From Xestospongia muta (Eukaryota > Porifera > Demospongiae > Haplosclerida > Petrosiidae): a stretch of DNA of 64,000 nt. Positions 25,151 to 36,433 of the stretch are shown here, one piece after another. The DNA lies in NCBI GenBank assembly GCA_963693285.1, contig OY848918.1:4779876-4843875 (forward strand). Direction: 5' to 3'. The number at the start of each line of letters is the position of its first letter. Positions within the stretch are counted from its first letter, which is position 1. Both the position numbers and the translations under genes were made by a program. Under the pieces are notes generated by a model. The model was given only the letters and a program-made list of their open reading frames with translations. It was not told the origin of the DNA and did no database searches.

Positions 25151-27267
25151 TTATATCACACCATATGCAGCACATGTCTTCATTTCTAGTTCAGTAGTAG
25201 GTAGTGTATTAGTGAATATATCAACATTCTCATATTGACGTATAACTTGATGAGGGACAGTATCTGTTAGTGGATTAACAGGAGATGGTACAGTACCTAC
25301 AATGGATAATACAATTTACAAGCTATTCCTATTGTTAGTATTACCTTGTCTCAGTGACTTAGTTCTTCTTATCCAACATATCACTATATGTACTAGTACA
25401 ATACATACCAGTATTAGAACTGACACACCCACTAGACTACCTAGATATTACAGCAATACATTATACAGTATACATAATAATATAATTATATGACAATAAT
25501 TTGCTTTTTGAGAGTCAACTATTTACTAACTTATAATGATATGACTACTAGTGTTTATATTATTGTCATTTTCATTACCTCCTAATATACCAGCAGCTGA
25601 TGAAAAACCTTTTTCAACTTGCGTATCATCTATATAACACACATAAGAGATATAATAATGATAACAAATGTACTAATGATTGATTATTTACTAGTCAAAT
25701 GGTCACATGTTTCTGTAGTAGGCAATACTGTAACAATGGAAACAGGACATACAGGACTAGTCACCAGACAAAGAGATGAGTAAGTTGATTCCAATCCAAT
25801 AATAGTGATATTAGTAGATGATATTGCCCACTCATCTGATAATGTATCCTCCTCTTCAATATCATATACATACATATTATATATACCACTAGGTATATCA
25901 TATGTACATCCAATTACTGTACTACTACATACTGGAGAACACATCAATGATATGTTAGTACTGTAGGTAGAGGAGGCTAATGAAATAAGACAACCTTTAA
26001 CAATAGCTCCTCTTATAAAATGACAGCTATAACATATTCTACCAATATTACTTAAGTCATTATATAGGGTAGCTTCAGTAATATCATATGTACCTAATCA
26101 ATGAGAAAATATTTGTAAGTCATTATAATCTACTTACTTAGTACAATTGATTCTGTTACATCAATAACAGCTCCACTTGGTAATGATAAAGTCATTCTTG
26201 TCTTCCATATTTTATTCTCAGTTATATTTACAATGTAGATGGTAACAACAATAACTCCTTCATCAGTTATAATCATTGGATTATTTAGAAATATAGAAGA
26301 ATTATCTTCATTGTATATAACAAGATTTAGTTGAGCTGACTCCACTGTGTGTCGACATTGTTGATATTCCTAAAACAGTTTAAGTTTTAATGTATGTATG
26401 TAGATCTGTAACTTACCAAATCATATATTGTTATATTTAGTATCCAACTATTAACTGATCTGATAAAGATAGTTGTTAAGTTACTTATATTAACTAGAAT
26501 CAAAGTAAAAATTATGCATTAGTAACCATAGTGATAATACCTCCTTGTACATGTAGTGATGTAGTACTTATCTCTCCTTCTCCAGCTGAGTTATTACCAG
26601 CTACACTAATTGTATATGTACCAAATTGACTGGGACAGTACTGCCATGCTGTAGAAAATGTAGTTATTTGTGTAACTAGTTCTCCTCCATAAGTAACATT
26701 GATTATATAACCAGGTATGGATACCAGAGAGAAAGGAGGAGACCAGGAGCAGTTCATATGCTGACTTTGTACATGACATATCAAATTGTTGATAGCAGCT
26801 AGTTCACCTAATGAGAGGAGATATAATGACATATATCAGAGATTGTGTTACCTTGTATTCTCAGAGTAGCATTATCAAAGTTGTTATAAAGACTGTCATT
26901 GACAAATCCAAAAGCATTACATGTCACTACAGTATTGTTATAGTGAGGATATCCAGGTATGGTTAGACTGGAGTTAGGTGATCCTGCTCCATTTGTAACA
27001 ATATCAAGTTGAATAATATTATTACTGTTAGAAATTGTTTCATTAACAAGCCAAGTAATACTTACACCAGTATGATCCACTGAACATTGGTAACGTGCTA
27101 GTTGATAGACTCCAATGTTAGGAGATGGAGTAAATAAGAACTGAACAGCTATATAATAAAACTAAATAAAATAATACATTAGTTATTAATATAATCATAC
27201 CTGTACATTTTAATATAATAGATACTAACAATATCAACAATAGCCATATTGTCTTCACTAGATCCAT
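25151..27267 (-). CDS. Receptor D: Ig/FN3 type I membrane protein (type II ectodomain)
   Basis: Minus-strand exons in order: 27267-27201, 27148-26852, 26807-26541, 26493-26417, 26369-26138, 26093-25692, 25629-25579, 25440-25345, 25296-25151; 544 residues, in frame. Leader 1-22 (MDLVKTIWLLLILLVS); Ig-like about 23-121; FN3-like about 122-210 with C-x8-C-x-W (NCSWSPP); type II modules about 211-313 (WKTRM, DVTESIVLS) and 314-430 (RICYSCHF, CSPVCSS, YDIPSGIYN, DEWAISSTNI); short stalk; TM in about 467-487; tail with QYENVD and terminal AAYGVI directly before TAA (the usual final KY is missing). It is convergent with C; its promoter faces pseudogene E across 1.9 kb. Cell-surface recognition is inferred. 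Confidence 0.88.
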
Positions 27268-27303
27268 ACTGAGTTTATCATTGCATCATTATTACGTCAC
27301 TAC
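27268..27303 (-). promoter_or_regulatory. Start-proximal conserved element of receptor D
   Basis: Read on the minus strand it holds GTGACGTAATAATGATG followed by CAATGATAAACTC, ending at the ATG. The two cores here are TGACGTAAT and TGATGCAAT, each closer to textbook CRE and C/EBP-ATF sites than in the paralogues. Confidence 0.5.
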
Positions 27304-28242
27304 AAATACACTGATAAACTAGACGACATATATCAGTAGATTTTAATAAATCTCTGTTGTTTATTTTAATGTAAACAATTACACTAATAACACAGTACAT
27401 GACGTATCAGTATATTTTATATAATTTGAATTAATCTGTTTTGTTTACTTTAACGTAAACAATTACTGTGTTGTTTATATGTAAACTATATTAGTTAAAC
27501 TTGTCCATTAACATATTGTCTAATTGAACAACACTTTATTAACATATTAAAAACACACACCCACACAGGAAGAGAGAGAGAGTACACTGTAGGTAGTTAG
27601 TTATTGTCTTATAATAACACCATATGCATCACACTCCTTCATTGTCATCATGTCAATGATAACTTCTCTCTGTTAAGTTCCTACAATTCATATCACTGAA
27701 ATAATACCAACCAATACTATTAAGATTATATCTAACAATATTAGAGTATCTTACATTAACTTTCTATTTAGTAGTGATGTTTTAACTGGTCAGATATAAT
27801 TAAATTTTTGGATAAGAGTTAATGTTCTGGAAGACAACTTTCAATACAAATTGGATAGATGGAGTCAATAATAATCATATTATCATTTTATTTTTTTAGA
27901 GGTCATTGTATATTAGAGCAAATGAATACACACACATACACACACGCACATAGGTATATTAAGCTCTATATACCTCAGCATTATTGGAACTGACTTATCA
28001 TTAATGGTCATACAACTGAATAGTCAATGTCTGTTAATTATGACAAATGTTTGTCCCTTTAAATTTTACAGAGTAGTTAGGTATATTATGATCAAGAGTC
28101 AAGTCAAGTCAACAATGTTCACATAATGATATCTCGGAGATATCACTATCTCTGTCTACATCATTCCATTATGTACAGCTAACTATTCAATCTGAAGCAT
28201 TAAGTGAATAACTCTATAGAAACTGTTAGAGTATAGGTCATA
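27304..28242. other. Intergenic between gene D and fibrinogen-like exon
   Basis: No gene is seen. It holds two copies of a short GTAAACAATTAC-containing sequence (27360-27380, 27450-27470) and CA-rich simple sequence at 27550-27570 and 27929-27953. Confidence 0.4.
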
Positions 28243-28501
28243 ACACTAAATTCCAATAGTAAAAGATGAGTAGTTAACAAATGTTTTTCCTTCTTTAAAG
28301 CTATCCAAGTCTACTTGAAGTGTATTTGGAGATAAAATATTAATCAGACAATGTATTTTACCAAGTCCTAGCCAAACTTTTACAGTAAGACTACCAAAAC
28401 CTTTCTCATAGTCAACCCAGTTATAATTGAAATCAACAGATCCATCGTCTTCTTTGAAAGACAGTCCATCCACCACCATCAGACTCCACATCACAGTATA
28501 C
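28243..28501 (-). pseudogene. Fibrinogen C-terminal domain exon, frameshifted
   Basis: Read from an AG acceptor at 28502-28503, the minus strand gives VYCDVESDGGGWTVFQRR, the hallmark start of a fibrinogen-related domain. At 28447 a single base stands where a codon is expected (two bases missing). The next frame continues with DGSVDFNYNW, EKGFGSL, VWLGLGKIH, LQVDLDSF and YSSFTIG, then stops. The order and spacing match the family's N-terminal half. The C-terminal half with the calcium and ligand region is absent nearby. It looks like one exon of an unrelated lectin-type gene caught in the cluster. Confidence 0.82.
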
Positions 28502-29114
28502 CTAGTAAAGGACAGCATAGGATACAATAATTATATCATCATTACCTATTAAAATTTTAAGAATTCATGAAATGTAGTACAAAGATCTTAAACAAAATCA
28601 GAATAGGAGTGAAATCTCTTTATAGTAGCTATATTTTAGAATCTTACTGCAATATTTAGCTCTTATATCCATTGCTACCTATAATATTGTGATACATGTC
28701 TTATTATTTACATTCCAATAAAGCTGTATGGCCCTTACTTCATTTAAGGCTACAATGTAGGGATTTTATAGTGCTATTTCTTCTCTGGTCTTGTTTGAGA
28801 TGTAGGTATCACTATCCCATTCCATGATATTATTAAAAAATTATATACTTTACAGATAAGCATTTGGTTTGTTAAAGATGATGGTGTACCTTAAAAGATG
28901 ACATGTTAATATTTTGAATATTAAGTTATTAACTTTTTTAATATAGTCAATTCAAACAACACTTAATTTATTAATTATAATATACATAAAAATTGATAAA
29001 AATATGTCATATAATTTAATAAATAAAATATATACTACACAACTATTATGTCAACTTTTAATATAATATATACTATATTACTAACTGCTATCAGTATGTT
29101 ACTATAATATGTAG
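28502..29114. other. Intergenic, upstream flank of pseudogene E
   Basis: 28900-29114 resembles the upstream flank of MDL-type leaders (compare 930-1140 and 7500-7600). Nothing is recognised in 28502-28900. Confidence 0.4.
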
Positions 29115-29146
29115 TGATGTAATAATGATGTAATGATAAACTCAGT

Positions 29147-29987
29147 ATGGATCTAGTGAAGACAACATGGCTACTACTGATATTGTTAGTATCTATTATA
29201 TTAAATGTACAGGTATGATTATATTAATAACTAATGTACTACTTTATTTAGTTTTATTATATAGCTGTTCAGTTCATATTTACTCCATCTCCTAACATTG
29301 GAGTCTATCAACTAGCACATTACCAATGTTCAATGGATCATACTAGTGTGGGTGTTACTTGGAATATAAATGTTTATTTGGAATATATTTGTTTATTTCT
29401 ATGATCATTAGCGTACATTAAATTAGATGGGTGTGGTGGCATTATTTAATAGTTATCTTCACTATTTTACCAGAGACACAATATGTCTACCAACTTATCT
29501 GGTTTCTTATGAAGTATCAGTAACTGTAACAATAAATATATTTAATTTGTCTAGTGGTGGTAAAAAGATAACAACAACCTTTATAGCAACTAGTGGTAAC
29601 AATGGTACAGGTGTATCATGTATAGCTTATTTCAATAAAATGACTATAGGACATCAGATGTAGTATATTGACATTACTATTTAACATTATTGTGGCAACT
29701 TGATCCACATCCTCCAGAAGCTGTCTCTGATATTTAAGGATATCAGTTAGATAGTTTTTGTATTGTATTCTCCTGGTCTCCTCCATTCACATTAGGACAG
29801 TTAAGTGTGTGGTACCAAGTAACATTAAGTGTAGAAGAAGGGGTGATGTCATCAGAAATAATCTATACTACTAACTACACTTATTGTCCTATTGACCTAA
29901 CTAATGGAGAATATAGACTTAACATTACTACAATCAATGGAGCAGGGACTGGAATATGGAACAGTAACACTACAATTTATAAAATAG
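29147..29987 (+). pseudogene. Receptor pseudogene E, chimeric
   Basis: The conserved start element (29115-29146) and a leader exon (29147-29212) are present, but one A of the AAAA run is missing, so the exon is 66 nt and the phase is lost. The Ig exon starts normally at 29265 and breaks off at about 29371 after the TWNIN codons. Unrelated sequence follows, then a different Ig-like stretch (about 29503-29640, GNNGTGVSCIAYF) and a different FN3 exon ending at 29987 (FSWSPPFTLGQL, NTTIYKIG) with an in-frame TAA after its AVSDI codons. The 3' part comes from another Ig/FN3 receptor class, so this is a recombinant relic. Confidence 0.75.
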
Positions 29988-30899
29988 GTAATGTACAATT
30001 AATGATATCAGTAAAAAAATAGTCTTTTCACAGATCCTATTGTCAATGTCTCCTATTTTTAGTCACGTGACTTATCAGAACAACAAGAAGACCTATTACT
30101 TTAAAATCACAGTAATGAATCACATGATCTATCAATATGTCACATGACTTACTCTCTTATCGTCCACTCAACTCTGTGCTCATCTTATTATGAATATGAA
30201 AGTGATGAGTTGTAATTTAAAGAACTCTTCTGATTGTTATAACACTAATAACATTGTTCAATGACTATAATGTTGTGTTTGTGTGTGTGTGTGTGTGTAT
30301 TCTATTACATTTGATATAGATGCTTTCACTTGTTTATGTCAATTTTAAGTTTTTTTGCGACAACCTAAATGTAATATAATATAGCATTGTATAGATGTGA
30401 TTTTATAATATTAGATATGTTACTGACATATTATTTCATTTATATATTTAATATTATAATATCTAATTGTACAGAGTGGATACTAAATGAAAAGATATAT
30501 ATGATATGTTGAAATAGAGTAATAATAATATTAATATGAAGCTATCTTATTATATATCTAATTTAATGACAAACAACTATTCAATATGTTTCTCCATTAC
30601 AAATACAATTTCAATGTCATATGATCAATTGTTATTAAGATAAGCTATTTCCCAAAAGGATCTGTGTGTGTTATTTAATTTGAGTCAAGTCAGCATAGCT
30701 TATAAGGGTCTGTGCACATATCCCCAATTCAATTTGCAAATAAATAGAAAAAAATCACAAAATCAATATGCACGGGACCTTAGACAAAGAATATCAAGAA
30801 GTCAATGACATGCAGGCAGGTGAAATAGCATGAATTATAAATGATAAATATTTGAACTCTTGACAAAAAAGTAGAGTGAAATAGTAACTGTAAGTAAGT
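29988..30899. other. Intergenic between pseudogenes E and F
   Basis: It contains a (GT)n run at 30279-30299 and, at about 30400-30650, a copy of the dispersed segment also found at 9940-10200, 17110-17380 and 47345-47600. 30660-30900 is less AT-rich and may be the upstream region of F. No gene is seen. Confidence 0.4.
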
Positions 30900-32395
30900 A
30901 TGGATTACATGAACTTTTTTAGCTTTTACTCACTCAAGAATATGCCCTTCAAATTGGCACATATAATCATCATCTTTATGTTGTGCCTCCATATTTCAGG
31001 TAATTAATTATAAATCAACAAATCTATTGTCTACTAAAGCAATTCAGAATGTAACAACAGGTCCAATAAAATATTTTATGCCTTCACATACTGAAGTCAT
31101 TATTTGTATGTAATGCCATACTAACTTGGACTTTGAAGTGATTAATATCACCACTTTCATTGCAGTATAACTGTTCAAGCATCATTAAGTAGAAATACAT
31201 CAAAAATTTAATTATCCACATCACCTGTATACATTACATATAAGAATAATTAGCTAGAGAGTACAAGAAGAAAGTAGTCTGCACTAACATACATGTATGA
31301 AAGCTTGAATAAATACTTATGGAGGAAAGTAATGTTCACTGATTTGACTTTACTTCTATTAGCTGTTCACTTCACATTAATTTACTCCATCTCCTAACAT
31401 TGGAGTCTATCAACTAGCACATTACCAATGTTCAGTGGATAATACTGGTGTGAGTATTACTTGGCTTGTTAATGAAACAGGTTCTACTAACAATGAAATT
31501 ATTCAACTTGGTATTGTTACAAGTGGAGCAGGATCACCTAACTCTATTCTTACCATACCTGGATATCCTCAATATAACAATACAGTAGTGACATGTATTG
31601 CCACAGGACTTTTGTATGTTACATATCTTAACAGTTTCTATTACAACTTAGATAATGGTACTCTGAGAATACAAGGTAACACACTCCCTGATATGTGTCA
31701 TTCATTATATCTCCTCTCATTAGGTGAACTAGCTGTTGTTAACAACTTGATATGTCATGTACAAAGTCAACATATAAACTGTTCCTGGTCTCCTCCCTTC
31801 TCTCTGGTATCCAAACCTGGTTATATAATCAATGTTACTTATGGAGGAGAACTAGTTACACAGAACACTACATCTTCTACAACATGGCAGTACTGTGACA
31901 GTCAATTCAGTACATATACAATTAGTGTAGCTGGTAATAACTCAGCTGGAGAAGGAGAGATAACTACTATATCACTACATGTACCAAGAGGTATTATCAC
32001 TATGGTTACTAATATATAATTTATTACTTTGGTTATAGTTAATATAAGTAATTTAACAACTACCTTTATCAGATCAGTTAATAGTTGGATACTAAATGTA
32101 ACAATATATGATTTGGTAAGTTACATTATGATATCTCTAGATACCTCATGTTTGTGATAGTAGGAACTTCAACAATGTCTACATACAATGGAGTCAGCTA
32201 TATTAAATGTTGTTATATACAATGAAGATAATTCTTCTATATTTCTAAATAATCCAATAATTCTAACTGATGAAGGAGTTATTGTTGTTACCATCTATAT
32301 TGTAAATATAACTGAGAATAAAATATGGAAGACAAGAATGAGTTTATCATTACCAAATGGAGCTGTTATTGATGTAACAGAAACAACTGTACTAA
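30900..32395 (+). pseudogene. Receptor pseudogene F (type II), truncated
   Basis: Leader exon 30900-30999 (MDYMNFFSFYSLKNMPFKLA..., 33 codons, phase 1), Ig 31363-31675, FN3 31724-31990, then type II exons 32039-32115 and 32164-32395. The Ig exon carries a 4-nt insertion near 31376 relative to every paralogue; from this leader it reads into a stop within 12 codons. After exon 5 the sequence diverges at about 32440 and exons 6-9 are missing. The Ig body still has an open frame with a longer F-G region (VTYLNSFYY), and the 48-nt Ig/FN3 intron is read through in frame. Loss looks recent. Confidence 0.8.
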
Positions 32396-32680
32396 GTAAG
32401 AATATTATAAATGACTTATAAATATTTTATCATTCATATACTCATATTGAGAAAACAGCTAGAATGGTATTTGGACCATACCTAGTCGTATTAGAACCTC
32501 ATGAGAACTTCAATGTTCTTAGTTCTTAGTGGTAAGTTAATAGTTTATGATAAATCATCTCATGTTTATTGCAGCTGGGAATCCCAAAAAATGCCTTAAA
32601 GACTTTCTGCCTGTTCTTAGGACCAGACTTTATAATGATGGTATACACATCTCTCTGCTTATCTCATTTATTATATTTAC

Positions 32681-32974
32681 TCCATACAATATCACAGCTG
32701 GATTATGACATGATGTAGTGTACACATTATCTAGTGGTCCATCACAAGCAGATATAGTCCAGTTATTACCAGTAGGAATATCACTAATACAATAATTAAA
32801 GTATAACATATTATGATGAGGTATATCATAATGTAATATGGTAGTAGTATCCTCTATATAGAGATGAACTAGACATGTTTCACTTCCAATAATAAATTTA
32901 TATTGAAGACATAAACTTGGACTACATTCTGTTGTTTTTTGTAGGTTCAGTGTTAAGATACTGGGTTCAAATTC
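32681..32974 (-). pseudogene. Isolated ectodomain exon related to exon 6
   Basis: A 294-nt exon between a TTACAG acceptor and a GTAAAT donor is open in phase 0. Its Cys spacing and motifs (CSPSLCLQYKF, ETCLVHLY, DIPTGNNWTISACDG) resemble the fourth module of type II receptors (ICYSCHF, GCLISL, YDIPSGIYN). No partner exons are recognised on this strand. A shorter copy of the same exon lies at 51741-51862. It is probably a relic of a distinct subfamily; an exon of an unrecognised gene remains possible. Confidence 0.55.
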
Positions 32975-35900
32975 CTGTAATATCACTTCTATATTAACAT
33001 TGAAAGTTGTGGTGTATTCTCTCCCAACTTTATCTAATTAATATTATTCACTAATTCAAATCTTGCCTTCTTTTCTGCTTGATATGCTCCCTTCACTAAG
33101 TAGTGAATAATTTACTATTATGATTTCAATTCAATCATTCATATATTTCCACAAGTTATAAGATGAATATATTGGACTGATTCCTACTGCATTAAAGGAT
33201 TATAGAAAAATATGTGATAATGTGAACATAAATCAATTTAGATCTTTCAAGGTCACAAGGTCATTTCATATACTGTATATGTACAATATATATATTAATT
33301 ATTGTGATGATTTCAGTGGTCCATTTTCTTTCAATTTTATCATTGTTTGTATATGACAAGTAATTATTTCCTCTATAAACTATTGATTCTAGTCAATGAC
33401 CTTATAAGGATATTTCATATGTATTAATGTTGAGAATGGGTACAGTAATATGTAATTAGTGATATGCAGCCATAACCTCTATGTTTTGCTTGTGATTACG
33501 TCACTCTATTTTCTTTCAATGTTTTCTTAAATGATCAAAGAGCTTAGATATGTCTTCTTTCCTTCTTTGTTGTCAGCCTCACCTATACTCTTACAAGTAC
33601 ACCTGTATTATAACTGACTATACATTTGCAGCTGTTATTTATTTTGTATAGATGTATATAGGGCTGTAAATTTCATATCATAACAAGATAGTTAATGCAA
33701 TAGTACATTATTCTAGTGTATAAAGAATACACATGGATATTAGTGAGACTATCATTACCATTACTGCTGGTTTAACTGGTTGACACTGTAATTAAATGTA
33801 GTTACACATTTTTTACTACTGATCAGTGGAAAGTAAATAACAAGTCAATTGTTCTCTTGAGGTTACTATGGATACATTCTCAATTAATAGCTTATCTAGT
33901 ATTTTATTGTGAGGGAATTATGTGAAACACTGATAAATGAGTGGGACTACACGAGCCTAGTACTGATATTAGTAACATAGTAGCTAGTAAGTCTTCTGTT
34001 AAGAAAAGTGTATAATTTTATTTGATCATTTTATTATCTATTATACTATCAATGTACATATAATACTGTCAATTCAATATTACTACAGTAATGTGTAATT
34101 TAATATTGATACTCTCAATCAATTTACCATTTTTCAAATTCTAGAATAATGTACTATTAGATTAAGTACCCATTATTACTCAACAAATGATTCATGAGAT
34201 ATTTATAATAATGATGCTAGTTCTTTAAATCACCATGTCTGTAATTATATTTCAAATTTGCTTGTTCAATAATCAATTCTTGTATAGAGAACAATTCAAA
34301 ACTCTGTTAGTATTATAGTTTCGTCAACATCATTTTGAGCCTTGATACATTACATTGGTATATTTTACATTGTTACATTGATATCATGGTGTCACAATGA
34401 AATCTGTTAGTGTGAATAGTGGAAAATATGGATACCTCTCTCATCATTACACTGAGGTTTATTGATTCCTAGATGTCCAGAATAGATAACATTGACCATA
34501 TTTCCTGTAGGTTTGTTACAATATAGTGATAACATTAAAATTATTATAAATAAGAGACAAAACCTCAGATGAAAAGACACTTTCAACAAATTAGATTACA
34601 TTTAGAATACAGTTATACTAAAGATATTGTTGATATCTCATAAACTATTGTACTATATGGTACTGAATTAGTAGATATATAGTAGAACAACACTATACAC
34701 TATTGAATGGAGATCAGAAGGAATAATAGTACCATTAGCTAGTGTATGCATATCAGTACAATTGATTCTGACATTTCTCTTGTATTATGAATATTATGTT
34801 CAGATACACAGACATCTATCACTGTCATTCAGAGCTAATAAATAGCATATAGCTTCTTATAGTTTACTCCTTACTGGTATCAATGTATACTAAAATATTA
34901 ACATTATTATATGTAAAAGAGACAAAACAATAGAGATCCTGTTTGAATCTTGTAGATTCATCTCACGTCAATGAAGTCTGACAAAAAAAGACATAACTTC
35001 ACAAAAGAGACAATACTTCTACAAACTAATATAACACATTATATACATGCATTGCTACTAAAATCATTTAATGTCAAATATACTGTTACTTGATTTTATA
35101 TGTTCATGCATATCACTTTATGATCAAGTTATAAACTACTAGTCTATCTTAGTGATAAATGGATCAGTACATTAAGAACTTCTGGTTAGAAGTATATAAT
35201 TCCTTCTTTGCTTGAAACCTTGACTGTATATTGTATCTATAAATATAGTACTAGAGATATAATTACAATATATCATTTGAGAAAGTACAGTTGAAAGAAC
35301 TGCTCTCAGTTACTACAGTATATAATTCATAATATTAGCTGTACTCCAATAACTAATTATATAAGCTTTGAGAATATATATTAATTTATGTACATACAAT
35401 ACTGTATTTGTACCACATCTGTTATTAAATTCAATGCTATAATAACAGGTGTACTTACCTGGATTGATTGAATCTATTTATATTGACATATGCTCTCTAT
35501 ACAATAAGACAATACAAACACTATCTATACAATGATCATTTAATGTATTATTATATTATATATATATGTATAATGATGTAAATGTAAGTATCAATGTACG
35601 TATATATAATTATAATAATAATAGTGGGTTCATTTACATTAAACATTCTGTATAAGTACATTTTGAATCATTCTAAGAGAGCCTATGATATCTTTCTATT
35701 TCCTTCATGTTATGCAATAAGAGAGCCAACGAAACCCTATGTTTCTAATTTTCTTCATGGTACATAATTAATAAATTTTATTAATTTACTCAAATTAACT
35801 TTACATTACTGTACATAGGTGTATAAAGTTAGCTACTGTATCTACAAAATGAATCATTTTTCCACTAAACCTTAAACCTTGGAACCTATATGTATATTTT

Positions 35901-36297
35901 ATATCAAAGTATAAATATGGCGAGTTACATTGTAAATATATAATATTCAACTGAGCAGCTTCACCTAGATAGTCTTTGAGAGAAATTATTTTATTTATTG
36001 TAATGGTTATTACAATAACAGTGTGTTACCACAGCAACAATGAAAGAAGCCATGCAATTTGAGAGTACTGCTCACGCACAGCAGTTTGAATGATGATGTC
36101 TCCGTAAAAAAGATATTAAGCATGGTCAACCTTGTTGATTTGGACTTGTTGATTTTGGTCAAATTGGTCATGGAAAATAATTTTTTTCAAGATTGACGTA
36201 TAATTAATTAATTACGATAATGGTATGTAATACACAATTAAATCAGATATCTAAGAGAACGACAAGTATAACATGCTGTCAAAATTGTCTCTTAAAT
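32975..36297. repeat. Repeat mosaic between F and G, partly inverted
   Basis: 33490-33600 is the inverse of positions 1-90 and 52020-52100. 33755-34180 is a partial copy of the segment at 138-780. 34630-35290 is an inverted copy of parts of 15500-16800, including a minus-strand scrap of the tyrosine-rich tail exon at about 34631-34690. 35330-35660 matches 18560-18900 and 39880-40200. About 35930-36300 is less repetitive. No gene is seen. Confidence 0.5.
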
Positions 36298-36332
36298 ATC
36301 AGCAGTTTATATTGGAACCTTCAGTGAAAGAA
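36298..36332 (+). promoter_or_regulatory. Possible 5' UTR exon of the G/I-type leader
   Basis: ATATCAGCAGTTTA followed by a TTGGA core and GTGAAAGAA ends at a GTATGT donor-like site, 100 bp before the leader. A clear counterpart upstream of gene I (60316-60350) also ends at a GTATGT site, about 1 kb before that leader. Conservation next to a splice donor suggests an untranslated first exon. Confidence 0.4.
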
Positions 36333-36433
36333 GTATGTTCTTAATTCATTAGCGTCATATATATAACCAGTATCTTCTCTGAATAGAAGCAGTGTAACTA
36401 TCTTTCATTTTATCCAGGACTGCAACTTTAACA

